From Streptomyces griseochromogenes (GTDB lineage: Bacteria > Actinomycetota > Actinomycetes > Streptomycetales > Streptomycetaceae): DNA of 64,000 nucleotides. Position numbers and translations under genes: made by a program. The stretch lies in the NCBI RefSeq assembly GCF_001542625.1, contig NZ_CP016279.1:10044001-10108000 (forward strand), given 5' to 3'. The notes below the pieces were generated by a model. It had not been told where the DNA came from. It did not search any database and saw nothing but the letters and a program-made list of their open reading frames with translations. Shown in pieces: positions 52,170 to 60,627 of this stretch (position 1 is the first letter of the stretch; each line of letters begins with the position of its first letter).

Positions 52170-52195
52170 TGCAATGCATGGAACCTGACATTGCA
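52170..52195. promoter_or_regulatory. Inverted repeat over the padR start codon
   Basis: TGCAATG, 12 bp, CATTGCA: a perfect 7-bp inverted repeat flanking the ATG at 52178. PadR regulators commonly bind such dyads and repress themselves; binding here would block initiation directly. Confidence 0.55.
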
Positions 52196-52531
52196 GGTAA
52201 GGCCACCGCGAGCAAGGCGGAGAGCCAGCTCCGCAAGGGAGTGCTGGAGTACTGCGTGCTCGCGATCCTGCGGGAGGGACCGCGCTACGGCGTGGAGCTG
52301 CTCGAAACCCTCGGGTCGGTGAACGGCATGGTCACAAGCCAGGGGACCATCTACCCCTTGCTGTCACGGCTGCGCCGTGACGGGCTGGTGGAGACCCGCT
52401 GGCAGGAGTCCCCCAGCGGGCCGCCCCGGCGCTACTACGAGCTGACGCCGTCGGGGCATGCGGCGCTGAAGGAGTTCACCGCCATCTGGCCGCACTTCCG
52501 CGACGCGGTCGACCACTTCATCACCGACTGA
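52178..52531 (+). CDS. PadR-family regulator
   Basis: 117 aa; ATG at 52178, no ribosome binding site, so translation could be leaderless. PadR winged helix: LRKGVLEYCVLAILREGPRYGVELLETLG, TSQGTIYPLLSRLRRDGLVETRWQESPSGPPRRYYELTPSGHAAL. It is 11 bp ahead of the HAAS-domain membrane protein, the normal PadR/HAAS pairing. Confidence 0.92.
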   Translation: MEPDIAGKATASKAESQLRKGVLEYCVLAILREGPRYGVELLETLGSVNGMVTSQGTIYPLLSRLRRDGLVETRWQESPSGPPRRYYELTPSGHAALKEFTAIWPHFRDAVDHFITD

Positions 52532-52542
52532 CAGGAACCACC

Positions 52543-53109
52543 ATGACGATCATCGACCACCCCCTGGTGAAGAAGTACCTGGCCGCCGTGGCGCGGGAGG
52601 CGGCCGGGCTCGGCCCGGAACGCCGCAACGAGCTGCTGGCCGACCTGGAGGAGCACATCGCCGTGGCTCTCGCGGAGGAGTCCGCCTCCGGTGACGACGA
52701 GATCCGCACCGTGCTCGCCCGCCTCGGTGACCCGCGCACGATCGCGGCCACCGCACTCGGCGAGGAGCTCCCCGCTCCGCACGCGAGCCGAGGACGCACC
52801 CTCGCTCTGCTGGGGCTGCTGGCGGTGACCGGCCCTCTGACGGTCTTCGGACCCGTGCTGGGTGTCCCGGCCCTGATCGGCGCGATCTGGTGGCTGTGGG
52901 TCGCGCCGCTGTGGCGGACCCGGGACAAGGCGATCGCGACGGCGGCCGCCCTCGTGCCGCCGCTGTTCGCGGCGTCGCAGTGGGTGATCCCCGCGGGCGC
53001 GGTGAACCTCGGCGTCGGAGCGTTGTTCGTCCCGTTCGCCCTGGCCGTCGTGGCACTCCCGGTCGCCGCCGGTGTCCATCTGCTGCGGGCGGCGAGGCGC
53101 CCGGCGTGA
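52543..53109 (+). CDS. HAAS-domain membrane protein
   Basis: 188 aa. The N-terminal HAAS module (HPLVKKYLAAVAREAAGLGPERRNELLADLEEHIAVALAEE, then VLARLGDPRTIAATAL) is followed by four or so membrane helices (LALLGLLAVTGPLTVFGPVLG, ALIGAIWWLW, and two more). HAAS proteins act as partners of PadR in membrane-stress signalling. Co-transcribed with padR. Confidence 0.88.
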   Translation: MTIIDHPLVKKYLAAVAREAAGLGPERRNELLADLEEHIAVALAEESASGDDEIRTVLARLGDPRTIAATALGEELPAPHASRGRTLALLGLLAVTGPLTVFGPVLGVPALIGAIWWLWVAPLWRTRDKAIATAAALVPPLFAASQWVIPAGAVNLGVGALFVPFALAVVALPVAAGVHLLRAARRPA

Positions 53110-53239
53110 GCGGGGCTTACCTGCCACCGATCACCTCCACCCACACACCTGGTGCGCCACTCGCCCTCACCACCGGTCACCACACGTCCAGCCCGGCCGA
53201 CCAACTCTGAGAATCCCCCCGCAGCAAGAGGAGAGAACG

Positions 53240-53491
53240 ATGCAGTCACAGCTCGCACCCCAGGTAGCCCTGGCCCAGGGAGACATCATGATCACCGGCG
53301 CAGGAGCTGCTGTGACCCTCAGCGCTCTCGCATTGTTCTTCGGCGCTCTGCTCAGCATCGTCAGGTCCGACCTCACCGGCGGGAAGAGGCTGGGCTGGCT
53401 CGCTTTCGCCTTGATAGCCCCTTACCTCGGGAGCCTGCTCTGGTTCCTCATCGGTCGCCGTAACGCCCAGCGCCGGCCAAGTGTCGCCTGA
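53240..53491 (+). CDS. PLDc N-terminal domain membrane protein
   Basis: 83 aa; ATG with AGAGGAGAG upstream. Two membrane helices (ITGAGAAVTLSALALFFGALLSI and LGWLAFALIAPYLGSLLWFLIGRR) with the P-x-x-G-x-L-L-W-F-L signature typical of PLDc_N. The full phospholipase domain is absent, so it probably works as a membrane anchor or regulator. Function unknown. Confidence 0.8.
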   Translation: MQSQLAPQVALAQGDIMITGAGAAVTLSALALFFGALLSIVRSDLTGGKRLGWLAFALIAPYLGSLLWFLIGRRNAQRRPSVA

Positions 53492-53564
53492 TTCCAGGAG
53501 CGCACCACGCAGTCTGTGTGCGGGACGGTTCGCCGCTGCGGCGGCTCATAGGAAAGGTGGAGGC

Positions 53565-53792
53565 ATGGCCAAGCCTGTTCGCGCGGCTCTCGGGGGCGTG
53601 TGGATCAAGTGCAACTTCTGTCAGGGTGACCTGTTCAGGGACCGTGAGGTGAAGCTCAACAGCTCCGGCATGGAGTTCATGAGCTTGGGATGGGCGAACG
53701 AGTCGGCAACCGGCCTGATCTGCTGGAACTGCGGCTATGTGCATCTGTTCGTCAACAGGGACCTCGAACTGTACAAACAGAAGAAGGGCTAG
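53565..53792 (+). CDS. Small zinc-ribbon protein
   Basis: 75 aa; ATG after GGTGGAGG. Two Cys pairs, WIKCNFCQGDLF and LICWNCGYVHLFV, form a likely zinc ribbon with a hydrophobic loop between (KLNSSGMEFMSLGWANESATG). Function unknown; conserved in appearance and intact. Confidence 0.75.
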   Translation: MAKPVRAALGGVWIKCNFCQGDLFRDREVKLNSSGMEFMSLGWANESATGLICWNCGYVHLFVNRDLELYKQKKG

Positions 53793-54255
53793 TGTCCGTA
53801 CCAGGCATGGCAGGGCTTCGGGGCGGCAGTCCTGACCGCCTCGCGAAGGGAAGCGGCGGAAGGCGACGGCTCACCGTGGCCGCGGAGCGGCAGGGCCGCC
53901 AAGAGGGCATCCCAGCGCTTCAGTTCCCCCGTCGACGGCGCCGTGCCAGGTGGCCGATGCCCCGTATGGCGTGCGCGTCCTGCCGCTGAAGGCGCTGGGA
54001 TGCCCTGCACCCACTGTCACCCGTGGGGGCCGGTCAGGTCGTTAGCAGAGCGTGCACTCTTCCTGTGCATCGAGCGCACACGCCGCCCGGCCCCCGCTCG
54101 GCGGGACGCCGTAGGCATTCCGGAAGGGAGTCGGTCAGGCCGGCTCGGCAGCGCTGCAGGCGGCGCCGGATCGCTCCGCTCCGCCGCGTTCACGCCGATG
54201 GACACACAACGATGACGCAGGCGCTGGGATGAATTTCGAGCACCCGCGGCACACC
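53793..54255. other. 463-bp gap without a gene I can support
   Basis: Open frames on either strand lack ribosome binding sites and start in poor context. A minus-strand frame ending at 53789 (KPCHAWYGH) could be the tail of a lost gene. Nothing else is recognised. Confidence 0.4.
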
Positions 54256-54687
54256 CTACGAAGTCGGCACCCTCGGCTGGCCGAGGTCCGTGGATGAGCG
54301 CCCCTCCGGCAGCCCCATGCGCGTCTGCTCGGGAATTGCCGCGCGGTGCGTCGCGGCGATCGTTCGGCGCAGCAGGTCGCGGGCCGTGGCCAGGTCGGTC
54401 GCACGGCGGTCCAGGGTGTCCAACTGGGCGCGCAGATGGTCCAGGACGCCGGGGCAAGGGCGCAGGGTGGTGCCGTCGACGGAGCAGGGAAGGACTTGGC
54501 GGATGACTCGCGTGGGCAGGCCTGCGGCGAGCAGCGCGCGTATGTGCCGAACGGTCTCGACCGCCTCCTCGGCGTAGTCGCGGTAGCCGTTGGCGCGCCG
54601 CTGGGACCGGATCAGCTCGGCGCGCTCGTAGTACCGCAGAAGGCGTTCGCTGACTCCGGTGCGTCGTGACAGCTCCCCGATCAGCAC
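54256..54687 (-). CDS. MerR-family regulator
   Basis: 143 aa; GTG with GAAGGAG 7 nt upstream. MerR HTH: IGELSRRTGVSERLLRYYERAELIRSQRRANGYRDYAEEAVETVRHIRALLAAGLP. The effector part has one coiled coil (LDHLRAQLDTLDRRATDLATARDLLRRTIAA). There are Cys at PCSVDGTTLRPCPG that could bind metal. It diverges from the amidohydrolase gene across 98 bp containing a dyad. Confidence 0.9.
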   Translation of the reverse strand: MLIGELSRRTGVSERLLRYYERAELIRSQRRANGYRDYAEEAVETVRHIRALLAAGLPTRVIRQVLPCSVDGTTLRPCPGVLDHLRAQLDTLDRRATDLATARDLLRRTIAATHRAAIPEQTRMGLPEGRSSTDLGQPRVPTS

Positions 54688-54702
54688 GGCCTCTCCTTCG
54701 GC

Positions 54703-54723
54703 TTGACCTTCCAACGGTGTCAG
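54703..54723 (+). promoter_or_regulatory. MerR-type operator/promoter candidate
   Basis: TTGAC, 11 bp, GTCAG: an almost perfect inverted repeat whose left arm is also a -35 like TTGACC, as in MerR-activated promoters. It lies between the merR and amidohydrolase genes. Confidence 0.45.
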
Positions 54724-54785
54724 GGCGCAACGCTGGACCGGCCGGTCGCATTCCCGGCCGACCGCTTTCGTGTGGGGAGAGAAAG

Positions 54786-55574
54786 ATGATCATCGATGCG
54801 CACAGCCATGTCCACGATCCGGTCGAGGATCACCTCGCGCTGCTGGACGACGCCGGGGTGGACCGAGCGGTGCTCTTCGGAACGCGGCCGCATCCGGAAC
54901 GGGCCACCGATCTCGAGTCGCTGCGCCGCGAGATGGCCGTGCTGGACGAGGCGATCGGAGGCCGGGCGGGCGGAGTCGACGGGTACCGGGCCGCGTGGCG
55001 GGAGCTGGACGAGGCGCTCGGCGCCCATCCGGATCGTTTCATCGGTTTCAGGAGCGTGCCGCTGGATCTGGCGCCGCACCAGGTCGCCGAGGTGGTCGAC
55101 CGGGACGTGGTCGGGTGTGGTCTGCGGGGGATCGGGGAACTGACGCCGCCACCTGGGCGGGCAGACCTCGTCGAACCCGTGATGCGGGCGGCGTCCGACC
55201 ACGGCGGACTGCCCGTGGTCGTCCACGGGTTCGCGCCGACCACGGCCGAAGACCTGCGGACCCTGGCGCGGCTGGCGGGCGCGTATCCGTCCGTGCCTCT
55301 GGTCATCAGCCAGCTCGGGGGCCTGCACTGGATGGACGCGATCGAGCTGGTCCGGGACACGCCCAGCATGTTCCTGGAGCTGTCCACGGCCAACGTGATC
55401 TTCGCCGTCCGGCTGGCCGTCAAGGAGATACCGGACCGTACCCTGTTCGGCTCGGACGCCCCCTACGGCGATCCGGCACTCGCGCGCGCCACGGTCGAGC
55501 GGGTCACCGGCCCCGGTGAGGTCCGCGACCAGGTGCTGGGAGGAACCGCGGCGCGGCTTCTCGGGCTCGCCTGA
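54786..55574 (+). CDS. Amidohydrolase-family protein
   Basis: 262 aa; ATG after GGGGAGAG. TIM-barrel amidohydrolase-2 type: IIDAHSHVHDPVEDHLALLDDAGVDRAVLFGT (metal His pair), HGGLPVVVHGFAPTT, VPLVISQLGGLHWMDAIEL and FGSDAPYGDP (catalytic Asp). Such enzymes include decarboxylases and lactonases. It should be a soluble hydrolase; substrate unknown. Probably under the divergent MerR regulator. Confidence 0.88.
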   Translation: MIIDAHSHVHDPVEDHLALLDDAGVDRAVLFGTRPHPERATDLESLRREMAVLDEAIGGRAGGVDGYRAAWRELDEALGAHPDRFIGFRSVPLDLAPHQVAEVVDRDVVGCGLRGIGELTPPPGRADLVEPVMRAASDHGGLPVVVHGFAPTTAEDLRTLARLAGAYPSVPLVISQLGGLHWMDAIELVRDTPSMFLELSTANVIFAVRLAVKEIPDRTLFGSDAPYGDPALARATVERVTGPGEVRDQVLGGTAARLLGLA

Positions 55575-55619
55575 CCGACCGCTGCCGACAAACGAAGGCG
55601 GAAGTGGTGAGATCGGCCC

Positions 55620-56198
55620 ATGACCGCGATCAGTCCCGAGAACCCGCTGACCCCGCAAGGCGCCGAGGCGTTGCTCGCCATGCTCCCCGCCCTGGTCGAG
55701 GTCGAGCCGGGCATGAGCGAGCGCGAACTCGATCTCGCCGAGGAGCGCTGGGGTTTCCGCTTCGCTCCGGAGCACCGCACGCTCCTGGGCGCCGGCCTGC
55801 CGACCGGCCGCAGCTGGCCCGATTGGCGGGACGGCGATCCGGAGGACCTGGCCGAGCGGCTGGCCTGGCCGGTGGACGGTGTGCTGTTCGACGTGGAGCA
55901 CAACGGTCTCTGGCTCACGGACTGGGATGCGCGGCCGGCCGGCACGCAGGACGCCCTGGAGGTGGCTCGCACGCACCTGGCCGGGGTCCCGGTGATGGTG
56001 CCGATCCACTCCCACCGGTATCTGCTGGCAGATCCGGACCGCACGGGTACGCCGGTGCTGTCGATGTACCAGACGGACATCATTTACTACGGCACCGATC
56101 TGGTCGACTACTTCCACCACGAGTTCGGCCGGCCCGTGCCGACGCCCGAGGGCCATCGGTACGCCACGATCCCGTTCTGGTCCTCCTTCCTGGAGTGA
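55620..56198 (+). CDS. SMI1/KNR4 family protein
   Basis: 192 aa. It shows the SMI1/KNR4 (SUKH) core: VEPGMSERELDLAEERWGFRFAPEHRTLLGAGLPTG at the N-terminal end, then FPAD-like WPDWRDGDPEDLAERLAWPVDGVLFDVEHNGLWLTDWDARP. SUKH proteins are often immunity proteins of polymorphic toxins. No toxin gene is in view. It is followed by a dehydrogenase fragment and a second SUKH gene. Confidence 0.75.
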   Translation: MTAISPENPLTPQGAEALLAMLPALVEVEPGMSERELDLAEERWGFRFAPEHRTLLGAGLPTGRSWPDWRDGDPEDLAERLAWPVDGVLFDVEHNGLWLTDWDARPAGTQDALEVARTHLAGVPVMVPIHSHRYLLADPDRTGTPVLSMYQTDIIYYGTDLVDYFHHEFGRPVPTPEGHRYATIPFWSSFLE

Positions 56199-56207
56199 GC
56201 GGTCGCC

Positions 56208-56367
56208 GAACCGCTGCCCGCCCACCACCCGATGCGCACCGCGCCGCGCCTGCTGGCCACCCCGCACCTGGGCTACGTGCCGCGCGCCGACTACGAGCGC
56301 TACTACGGTCAGGCCGTCGAGGACATCCAGGCCTACCTCGACGGCTCCCCGGTCCGGGTCCTCCGCC
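56208..56367 (+). pseudogene. D-2-hydroxyacid dehydrogenase C-terminal remnant
   Basis: In frame: EPLPAHHPMRTAPRLLATPH, then LGYVPRADYERYYGQAVEDI and QAYLDGSPVRVL, matching the last ~50 residues of a D-isomer 2-hydroxyacid dehydrogenase (the HLGY segment holds the active His). The rest of the gene is absent and the frame runs on without a stop near the expected end. Confidence 0.65.
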
Positions 56368-56395
56368 GACCGTCCCGAGAGCGGGCGTGCGGAAC

Positions 56396-56917
56396 TCAGC
56401 GCCGTTGCCCGCTCGGGCAGTTCGCGTCGTGGGTGCGGAAGTGGTCGTACGGTCCCTCGACGACCCAGCCTTCCAGCCAGCCGGTGAGCCACTGGGAGAG
56501 TGACAGCGTCGTGGGGACCAGTACGCAGCATTCGTCGGGATCCCAGTCCCAGATGCGGCCGTCCTCGGTGGCGAGGTCGATCAGGGTCCACATGCAGCAG
56601 CCGCGGTCCATGAGCGGAACCACGCTCGGCGGCGCGGGCGGGAAGCCGGGATCACCGAGGGAGGACACGAAGTTACGGTGAGCCTCGACGAGGTCGCGCT
56701 CGTCGCTGTACCAGCGTCCGGTGTCCGTCAGCGAGACACACGGCCAGATACCGAAGCCGCCGTTCGCGACCTCCAGATACAGGCGCCGCAGCAGCCGCGG
56801 CATCGGAGAGCCGATCGCCCGCTCGGCCCCGACGACGTCCGCGGGTGCGGCGGGAGGAGGCAGGTCACGGTCGGCCACGGCGGCGCGAACCGCCTCTATC
56901 AGCTCGTCCTCGGTCAT
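56396..56917 (-). CDS. SMI1/KNR4 family protein
   Basis: 173 aa. SUKH pattern: MTEDELIEAVRAAVADRDLPPPAAPADVVGAERAIGSPMPRLLRRLYLEVANGGFGIWPCVSL, with the (L)Y-x-x-x-N-G-G-F signature intact. A later WTLIDLATEDGRIWDWDPDECC follows. Two SUKH genes within 1.2 kb on opposite strands, with a gene remnant between. Possibly orphan immunity proteins. Confidence 0.85.
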   Translation of the reverse strand: MTEDELIEAVRAAVADRDLPPPAAPADVVGAERAIGSPMPRLLRRLYLEVANGGFGIWPCVSLTDTGRWYSDERDLVEAHRNFVSSLGDPGFPPAPPSVVPLMDRGCCMWTLIDLATEDGRIWDWDPDECCVLVPTTLSLSQWLTGWLEGWVVEGPYDHFRTHDANCPSGQRR

Positions 56918-56956
56918 CCCTCGCCCACCTCCGCGGCCGTCCGCCCGTCCGCCGGG

Positions 56957-58186
56957 CTACGGGACCATATTGTGCCCGGGCAAGCCCTTGATCCTGCGCC
57001 CCCGGTACAGCCGCCCCTTGACGTCGCTGAACCGCAGATCCAGCCCCGTCCCGTCCCGCTCGGCGTGCAGATGCAGGTGCGGCTCCGTCGAGTTGCCGCT
57101 GTTGCCCACCTCGCCGAGGAGCCGGCCCGCCTCGACGACGTCGCCCGGCTTCACGGTGACCGAGCCGGGGCGCAGGTGGGCCAGCTTGATGATCTCGTGG
57201 CCCGTGTCGAGGAAGACGTGGTTGCCGTAGACCGGTTGGTAGCGGAGCTCACCGGGCCGCTGGTCGGGGAGGGTGTTGACCGCCGAGATCACGCGGCCGT
57301 CGCAAGGGGCGTGGACGGGACGGCCGTAGGCGGCGTAGGCGGTCAGGTCGTCGCCGGGGCGGGTGCGGGTGCCGTAGGGGCCGAGGGCGCACAGGTCCAC
57401 GGCGCCGCGCTGTTCCTGGGCGCCGACGTGGTGGTTGATGAGGCGGCCGCCGCCCTGGACGACGTACCAGGTGCCCTCCAGGGGAAAGCGGAGGGGCTGG
57501 GACACCGGGCTGCTCCAGTGGTGGAGGCGGGCCATGGCCACCACGCACACGCCTGCGGCGAGCAGCACCAGGGCGACGCCCAGGGCCGGGGTGAAGTGCC
57601 CGGACGGCAGGGACGGCAGACGGCAGGCCGAGAAGAGGGAGACGAGGGCGACCGCCCGGACGGAGCGGTAGCGGACCCGGGGTTGTTGCCTGGGGGCGCC
57701 GTAGCCCTCGACGAAGACGAAGAAGGCGGCGAGGGCGGCCATGCCCGCGCACCACGAAGCCCGGTCGTCTGCCGTCCAGATGGTGAGGGCGTTCCAGAGG
57801 ACGATCAGGAGGAGGTACACCAGCCAGGGGACGGAATCCGGGAGGTTTCCGCGGCGGGCCGGGGGCTTGTAGAGGACTCCTTCGAGCAGCAGGCCGGTGA
57901 TCTCCTCGCCGTCGCCGGACTGCTGGGCCCAGGCACGGACCTTGCCCCGCGGGCCGCCCACGATCAGGCCGTCGGGACTGTCCGTGACGGTCACCGGGGT
58001 CCCGGTGCGGGCGAGTGTGGCCTGGACGATCTGCTCCATCCGGTCCGCGCCGACCGCTTCCGCGACGCCCGGCGCGAGACGGGCCCGGACGGCCGGATCC
58101 TCCGAGAGGAAGCGGGTCAGGATTCCGGCCTCCGGAGGCGCGGACGGGGGCGCGACCGCCCCGGGCGTCGGATTCGGATCCTTCAT
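56957..58186 (-). CDS. Membrane-anchored M23 peptidase
   Basis: 409 aa. The N-terminal ~120 residues are soluble and partly charged, followed by membrane helices (VPWLVYLLLIVLWNALTIW, WCAGMAALAAFFVFVEGY, ALGVALVLLAAGVCVVAMARL and one more). The C-terminal domain has the M23 lysostaphin-like pattern: HHVGAQEQRGAVDLCA (first His and Asp ligands), GNHVFLDTGHEIIKLAHL and the HxH motif in EPHLHLHAERDG. M23 peptidases act on peptidoglycan, so this end should face outside. A multi-helix membrane part in front of an M23 domain is unusual. Confidence 0.85.
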   Translation of the reverse strand: MKDPNPTPGAVAPPSAPPEAGILTRFLSEDPAVRARLAPGVAEAVGADRMEQIVQATLARTGTPVTVTDSPDGLIVGGPRGKVRAWAQQSGDGEEITGLLLEGVLYKPPARRGNLPDSVPWLVYLLLIVLWNALTIWTADDRASWCAGMAALAAFFVFVEGYGAPRQQPRVRYRSVRAVALVSLFSACRLPSLPSGHFTPALGVALVLLAAGVCVVAMARLHHWSSPVSQPLRFPLEGTWYVVQGGGRLINHHVGAQEQRGAVDLCALGPYGTRTRPGDDLTAYAAYGRPVHAPCDGRVISAVNTLPDQRPGELRYQPVYGNHVFLDTGHEIIKLAHLRPGSVTVKPGDVVEAGRLLGEVGNSGNSTEPHLHLHAERDGTGLDLRFSDVKGRLYRGRRIKGLPGHNMVP

Positions 58187-58422
58187 GTGTCCCCCATGGT
58201 TCCGGCTCGTGCGGCGGTCGGCCGCCCGCGAGGTGCGCCGCGCGGCCGACTGGAAGACGATCAGAGAAAGAGCGGGGTTCTTCGCGCAGGGCCGGCGGTG
58301 ATCGTTCCGTGCCGGTTTCTTTACGCATCCCTGACGTCACGCCCGCATCCGACGGCCCCTGCGATGATGTCCTCCCCGTTGTCCGGGAACCGGATGAAAG
58401 TCGCGCCGGAGAATGGAGTGCC

Positions 58423-59349
58423 ATGGAAGGCACTGTCGTCGCAGCGGTGATCGTGGCCGTGCTGACCCTGCTCGTGCTGAAGAGCGGGATGCGGGTCGTC
58501 AACCAGGTGGAGCGCGGGGTCGTGTTCCGGTGGGGGAAGGCGCTGCCGGGCCACCGACAGCCGGGGATCACCTTCCTCATCCCGTTCGCCGACCGTATGC
58601 GCAAGGTGAACGTGCAGGTCGTGACCATGCCGGTGCCCACGCAGGAGGGCATCACCAAGGACAACGTGTCGGTGAAGGTGGACGCCGTCGTCTACTTCCG
58701 GGTGACCGACCCGGTGCGGGCCGCCATCGAGGTGCAGGACTACCACTTCGCCGTCGGACAGGTCGCCCAGTCCTCCCTGCGCTCCATCATCGGCAAGAGC
58801 GATCTGGACGATCTGCTGAGCGACCGGGAGCGGCTGCACGAGGGGCTGGCCCTGATGATCGACAGCCCGGCCGCGGGATGGGGCATCCACATCGACCGCG
58901 TCGAGATCAAGGACGTCCAGCTGCCCGAGTCGCTGAAGCGGTCCATGTCGCGGCAGGCCGAGGCCGAGCGGGAGCGGCGGGCCCGGGTCATCACCGCGGA
59001 CGGTGAGTTCCAGGCGGCCCAGCAGCTCGCCAACGCCTCGAGGATCATGTCGGACACCCCCGAGGCGATGCAGCTGCGTCTCCTCCAGACCGTCGTCGAG
59101 GTCGCGGCGGAGAAGAACTCCACGCTCGTGATGCCCTTCCCCGTCGAACTGCTGCGGTACTTCGACCGCGCGGCCGCGAACCTCGGCGCCCAGAACGCCG
59201 GTGCGCCGAACGGCGAAGCACAGCTCACCGGCGGGCAGCAGCCCGCCGTGGAGGGCTCCGGCGCGCAGGGCGCCCTGAACCTCGCCGCCGACCTCATCGC
59301 GAAGAGCGTTCCGGAACAGCAGCCGCAGGAGAACGACGGCCGGCCGTAA
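58423..59349 (+). CDS. Slipin (SPFH/band-7 membrane protein)
   Basis: 308 aa. One N-terminal membrane helix (VVAAVIVAVLTLLVLKSG) is followed by the SPFH domain: VNQVERGVVFRWGKALPGHRQPGITFLIPFADRMRKVNVQVVTMPVPTQ, VKVDAVVYFRVTDPVRA, GWGIHIDRVEIKDVQLPESLKRSMSRQAEAERERRARVI. A coiled coil and a Gln/Gly/Ala-rich tail follow. Slipins organise membrane domains and often pair with NfeD proteases; no nfeD is adjacent. Its 3' end overlaps the convergent MFS gene by 56 bp. Confidence 0.92.
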   Translation: MEGTVVAAVIVAVLTLLVLKSGMRVVNQVERGVVFRWGKALPGHRQPGITFLIPFADRMRKVNVQVVTMPVPTQEGITKDNVSVKVDAVVYFRVTDPVRAAIEVQDYHFAVGQVAQSSLRSIIGKSDLDDLLSDRERLHEGLALMIDSPAAGWGIHIDRVEIKDVQLPESLKRSMSRQAEAERERRARVITADGEFQAAQQLANASRIMSDTPEAMQLRLLQTVVEVAAEKNSTLVMPFPVELLRYFDRAAANLGAQNAGAPNGEAQLTGGQQPAVEGSGAQGALNLAADLIAKSVPEQQPQENDGRP

Positions 59350-60502
59350 CGAGCGAGCCGGTCACCGCCAGCGAGACCACCGCCATCCCGGCCATCGCCC
59401 TGGCCGGGGTGACGAGTTGGGCCAGCGAGCCCGCCAGCGCCGCGCTCACGCCCTGCAGCGCCAGCATGCCCGCCGAGTGCAATCCCAGGGCGTGGCCGGC
59501 CAGTTCGTCCGGCGTCAGGCTCATCAGCCGCTCCTGCTGGACCAGGCTCGCCCCGAACCCGACGGAGGCCACCGTCACGCACACCGCGGCCACGGGCACC
59601 GGCGGGTGCGCGCCGAGCAGCAGGTACGGCACCGCCAGGAGAAGGAGCAGCGGCGTCGCGAGCCGGGGCCGCACGGCGGCCGGGATCAGCCGTCCGACCG
59701 TCACGTCCCCGGCGAACATGCCGAGCGCCGCACAGGCGAACAGGGTGCCGGCCGCGTCGGGGGCGTACGACACGTAGAGCGACTCGCAGCCGACGACGAG
59801 CCCGTTGGGCAGCCACAGGCCCAGATAGGTGAGGCGGCGCGGGCGGGCGGACCACAGCAGCGCGTTGGTGCGCCAGGTCGCCGCCGGGGAGGGGCGGCCG
59901 GTGGCGCGGGGCGGGCGGCGGCCGAGGCCGAGGCGCAGGACGAGCGCGGCCGTCAGATACAGGGCTGCCGCGAGGAGCAGACAGGCCCGCGGCGACAGGG
60001 CGGTCAGCAGGGCGCCGCCGGTGGCATACCCGGTGATCTGCGCCAGACCGCTCATCATGTTGAACAGCGAACGCCCGAGCAGATAGCCGTCCTTGGCGAG
60101 GATCTCGTTCAGCAGGCCCCAGCGGATGCCGCCGCCGAGTGAGGCGACCAGGCCCAGCGGCAGGACGACGGTGAAGAGGGCGCCGGTCGCGAGGCCGGGC
60201 AGCGCCTGCGCCGCCGTACCGGCCGCGAAGGTCAGTGAGACGGCCACGAGGGCCGTGCGAGGGGGCAGTCGGTCGGCGCCGGAGAGCAGGAAGGTCGCGC
60301 CCAGCATCTGGGCCAGCGACGGGCCGAACATGCTCACCGCCGACAGCAGCGGGGAGCCGGTCGCCCGGTACACGAGCGTTCCGAGGGCGAGTCCGCCGAC
60401 CGTCTGGGCCGCGGTCTGCACGGCCGCGCCGAGGAACAGCGGGGTGAACTCCGGGACGCGGAACAGGGATCGGTAGCCGGGCGTGGATCGGTGACTGGGC
60501 AT
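59294..60502 (-). CDS. MFS transporter
   Basis: 402 aa. Twelve hydrophobic segments: VPEFTPLFLGAAVQTAAQTVGGLALGTLVY, LAQMLGATFLLSGADRLPPRTALVAVSL and so on. The loop LLSGADRLPPRTAL replaces the classical G-x-x-x-D-R motif, which still reads G-A-D-R. Substrate unknown. It diverges from the ArsR-type gene and converges on the slipin, with antiparallel overlap of the 3' ends (59294-59349). Confidence 0.82.
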   Translation of the reverse strand: MPSHRSTPGYRSLFRVPEFTPLFLGAAVQTAAQTVGGLALGTLVYRATGSPLLSAVSMFGPSLAQMLGATFLLSGADRLPPRTALVAVSLTFAAGTAAQALPGLATGALFTVVLPLGLVASLGGGIRWGLLNEILAKDGYLLGRSLFNMMSGLAQITGYATGGALLTALSPRACLLLAAALYLTAALVLRLGLGRRPPRATGRPSPAATWRTNALLWSARPRRLTYLGLWLPNGLVVGCESLYVSYAPDAAGTLFACAALGMFAGDVTVGRLIPAAVRPRLATPLLLLLAVPYLLLGAHPPVPVAAVCVTVASVGFGASLVQQERLMSLTPDELAGHALGLHSAGMLALQGVSAALAGSLAQLVTPARAMAGMAVVSLAVTGSLVTAGRRSPAAAVPERSSR

Positions 60503-60627
60503 GCCCCGGAGTCTCGGACGGGCCCGGCAGGCCCCGTTATCGTTTCGCCGTCGTGCGAAAGGTCGCGGAAGCGGTCGATGAAGAGATCACCGAAGAGATC
60601 GCGGAAGGGCCGCGGGAGGAGGGTGCC

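Noticed and set aside
54720..56591. 623-codon minus-strand frame across amidohydrolase and SMI1 genes
   Set aside because: It spans two genes with clear motifs on the plus strand and has no recognisable domain.
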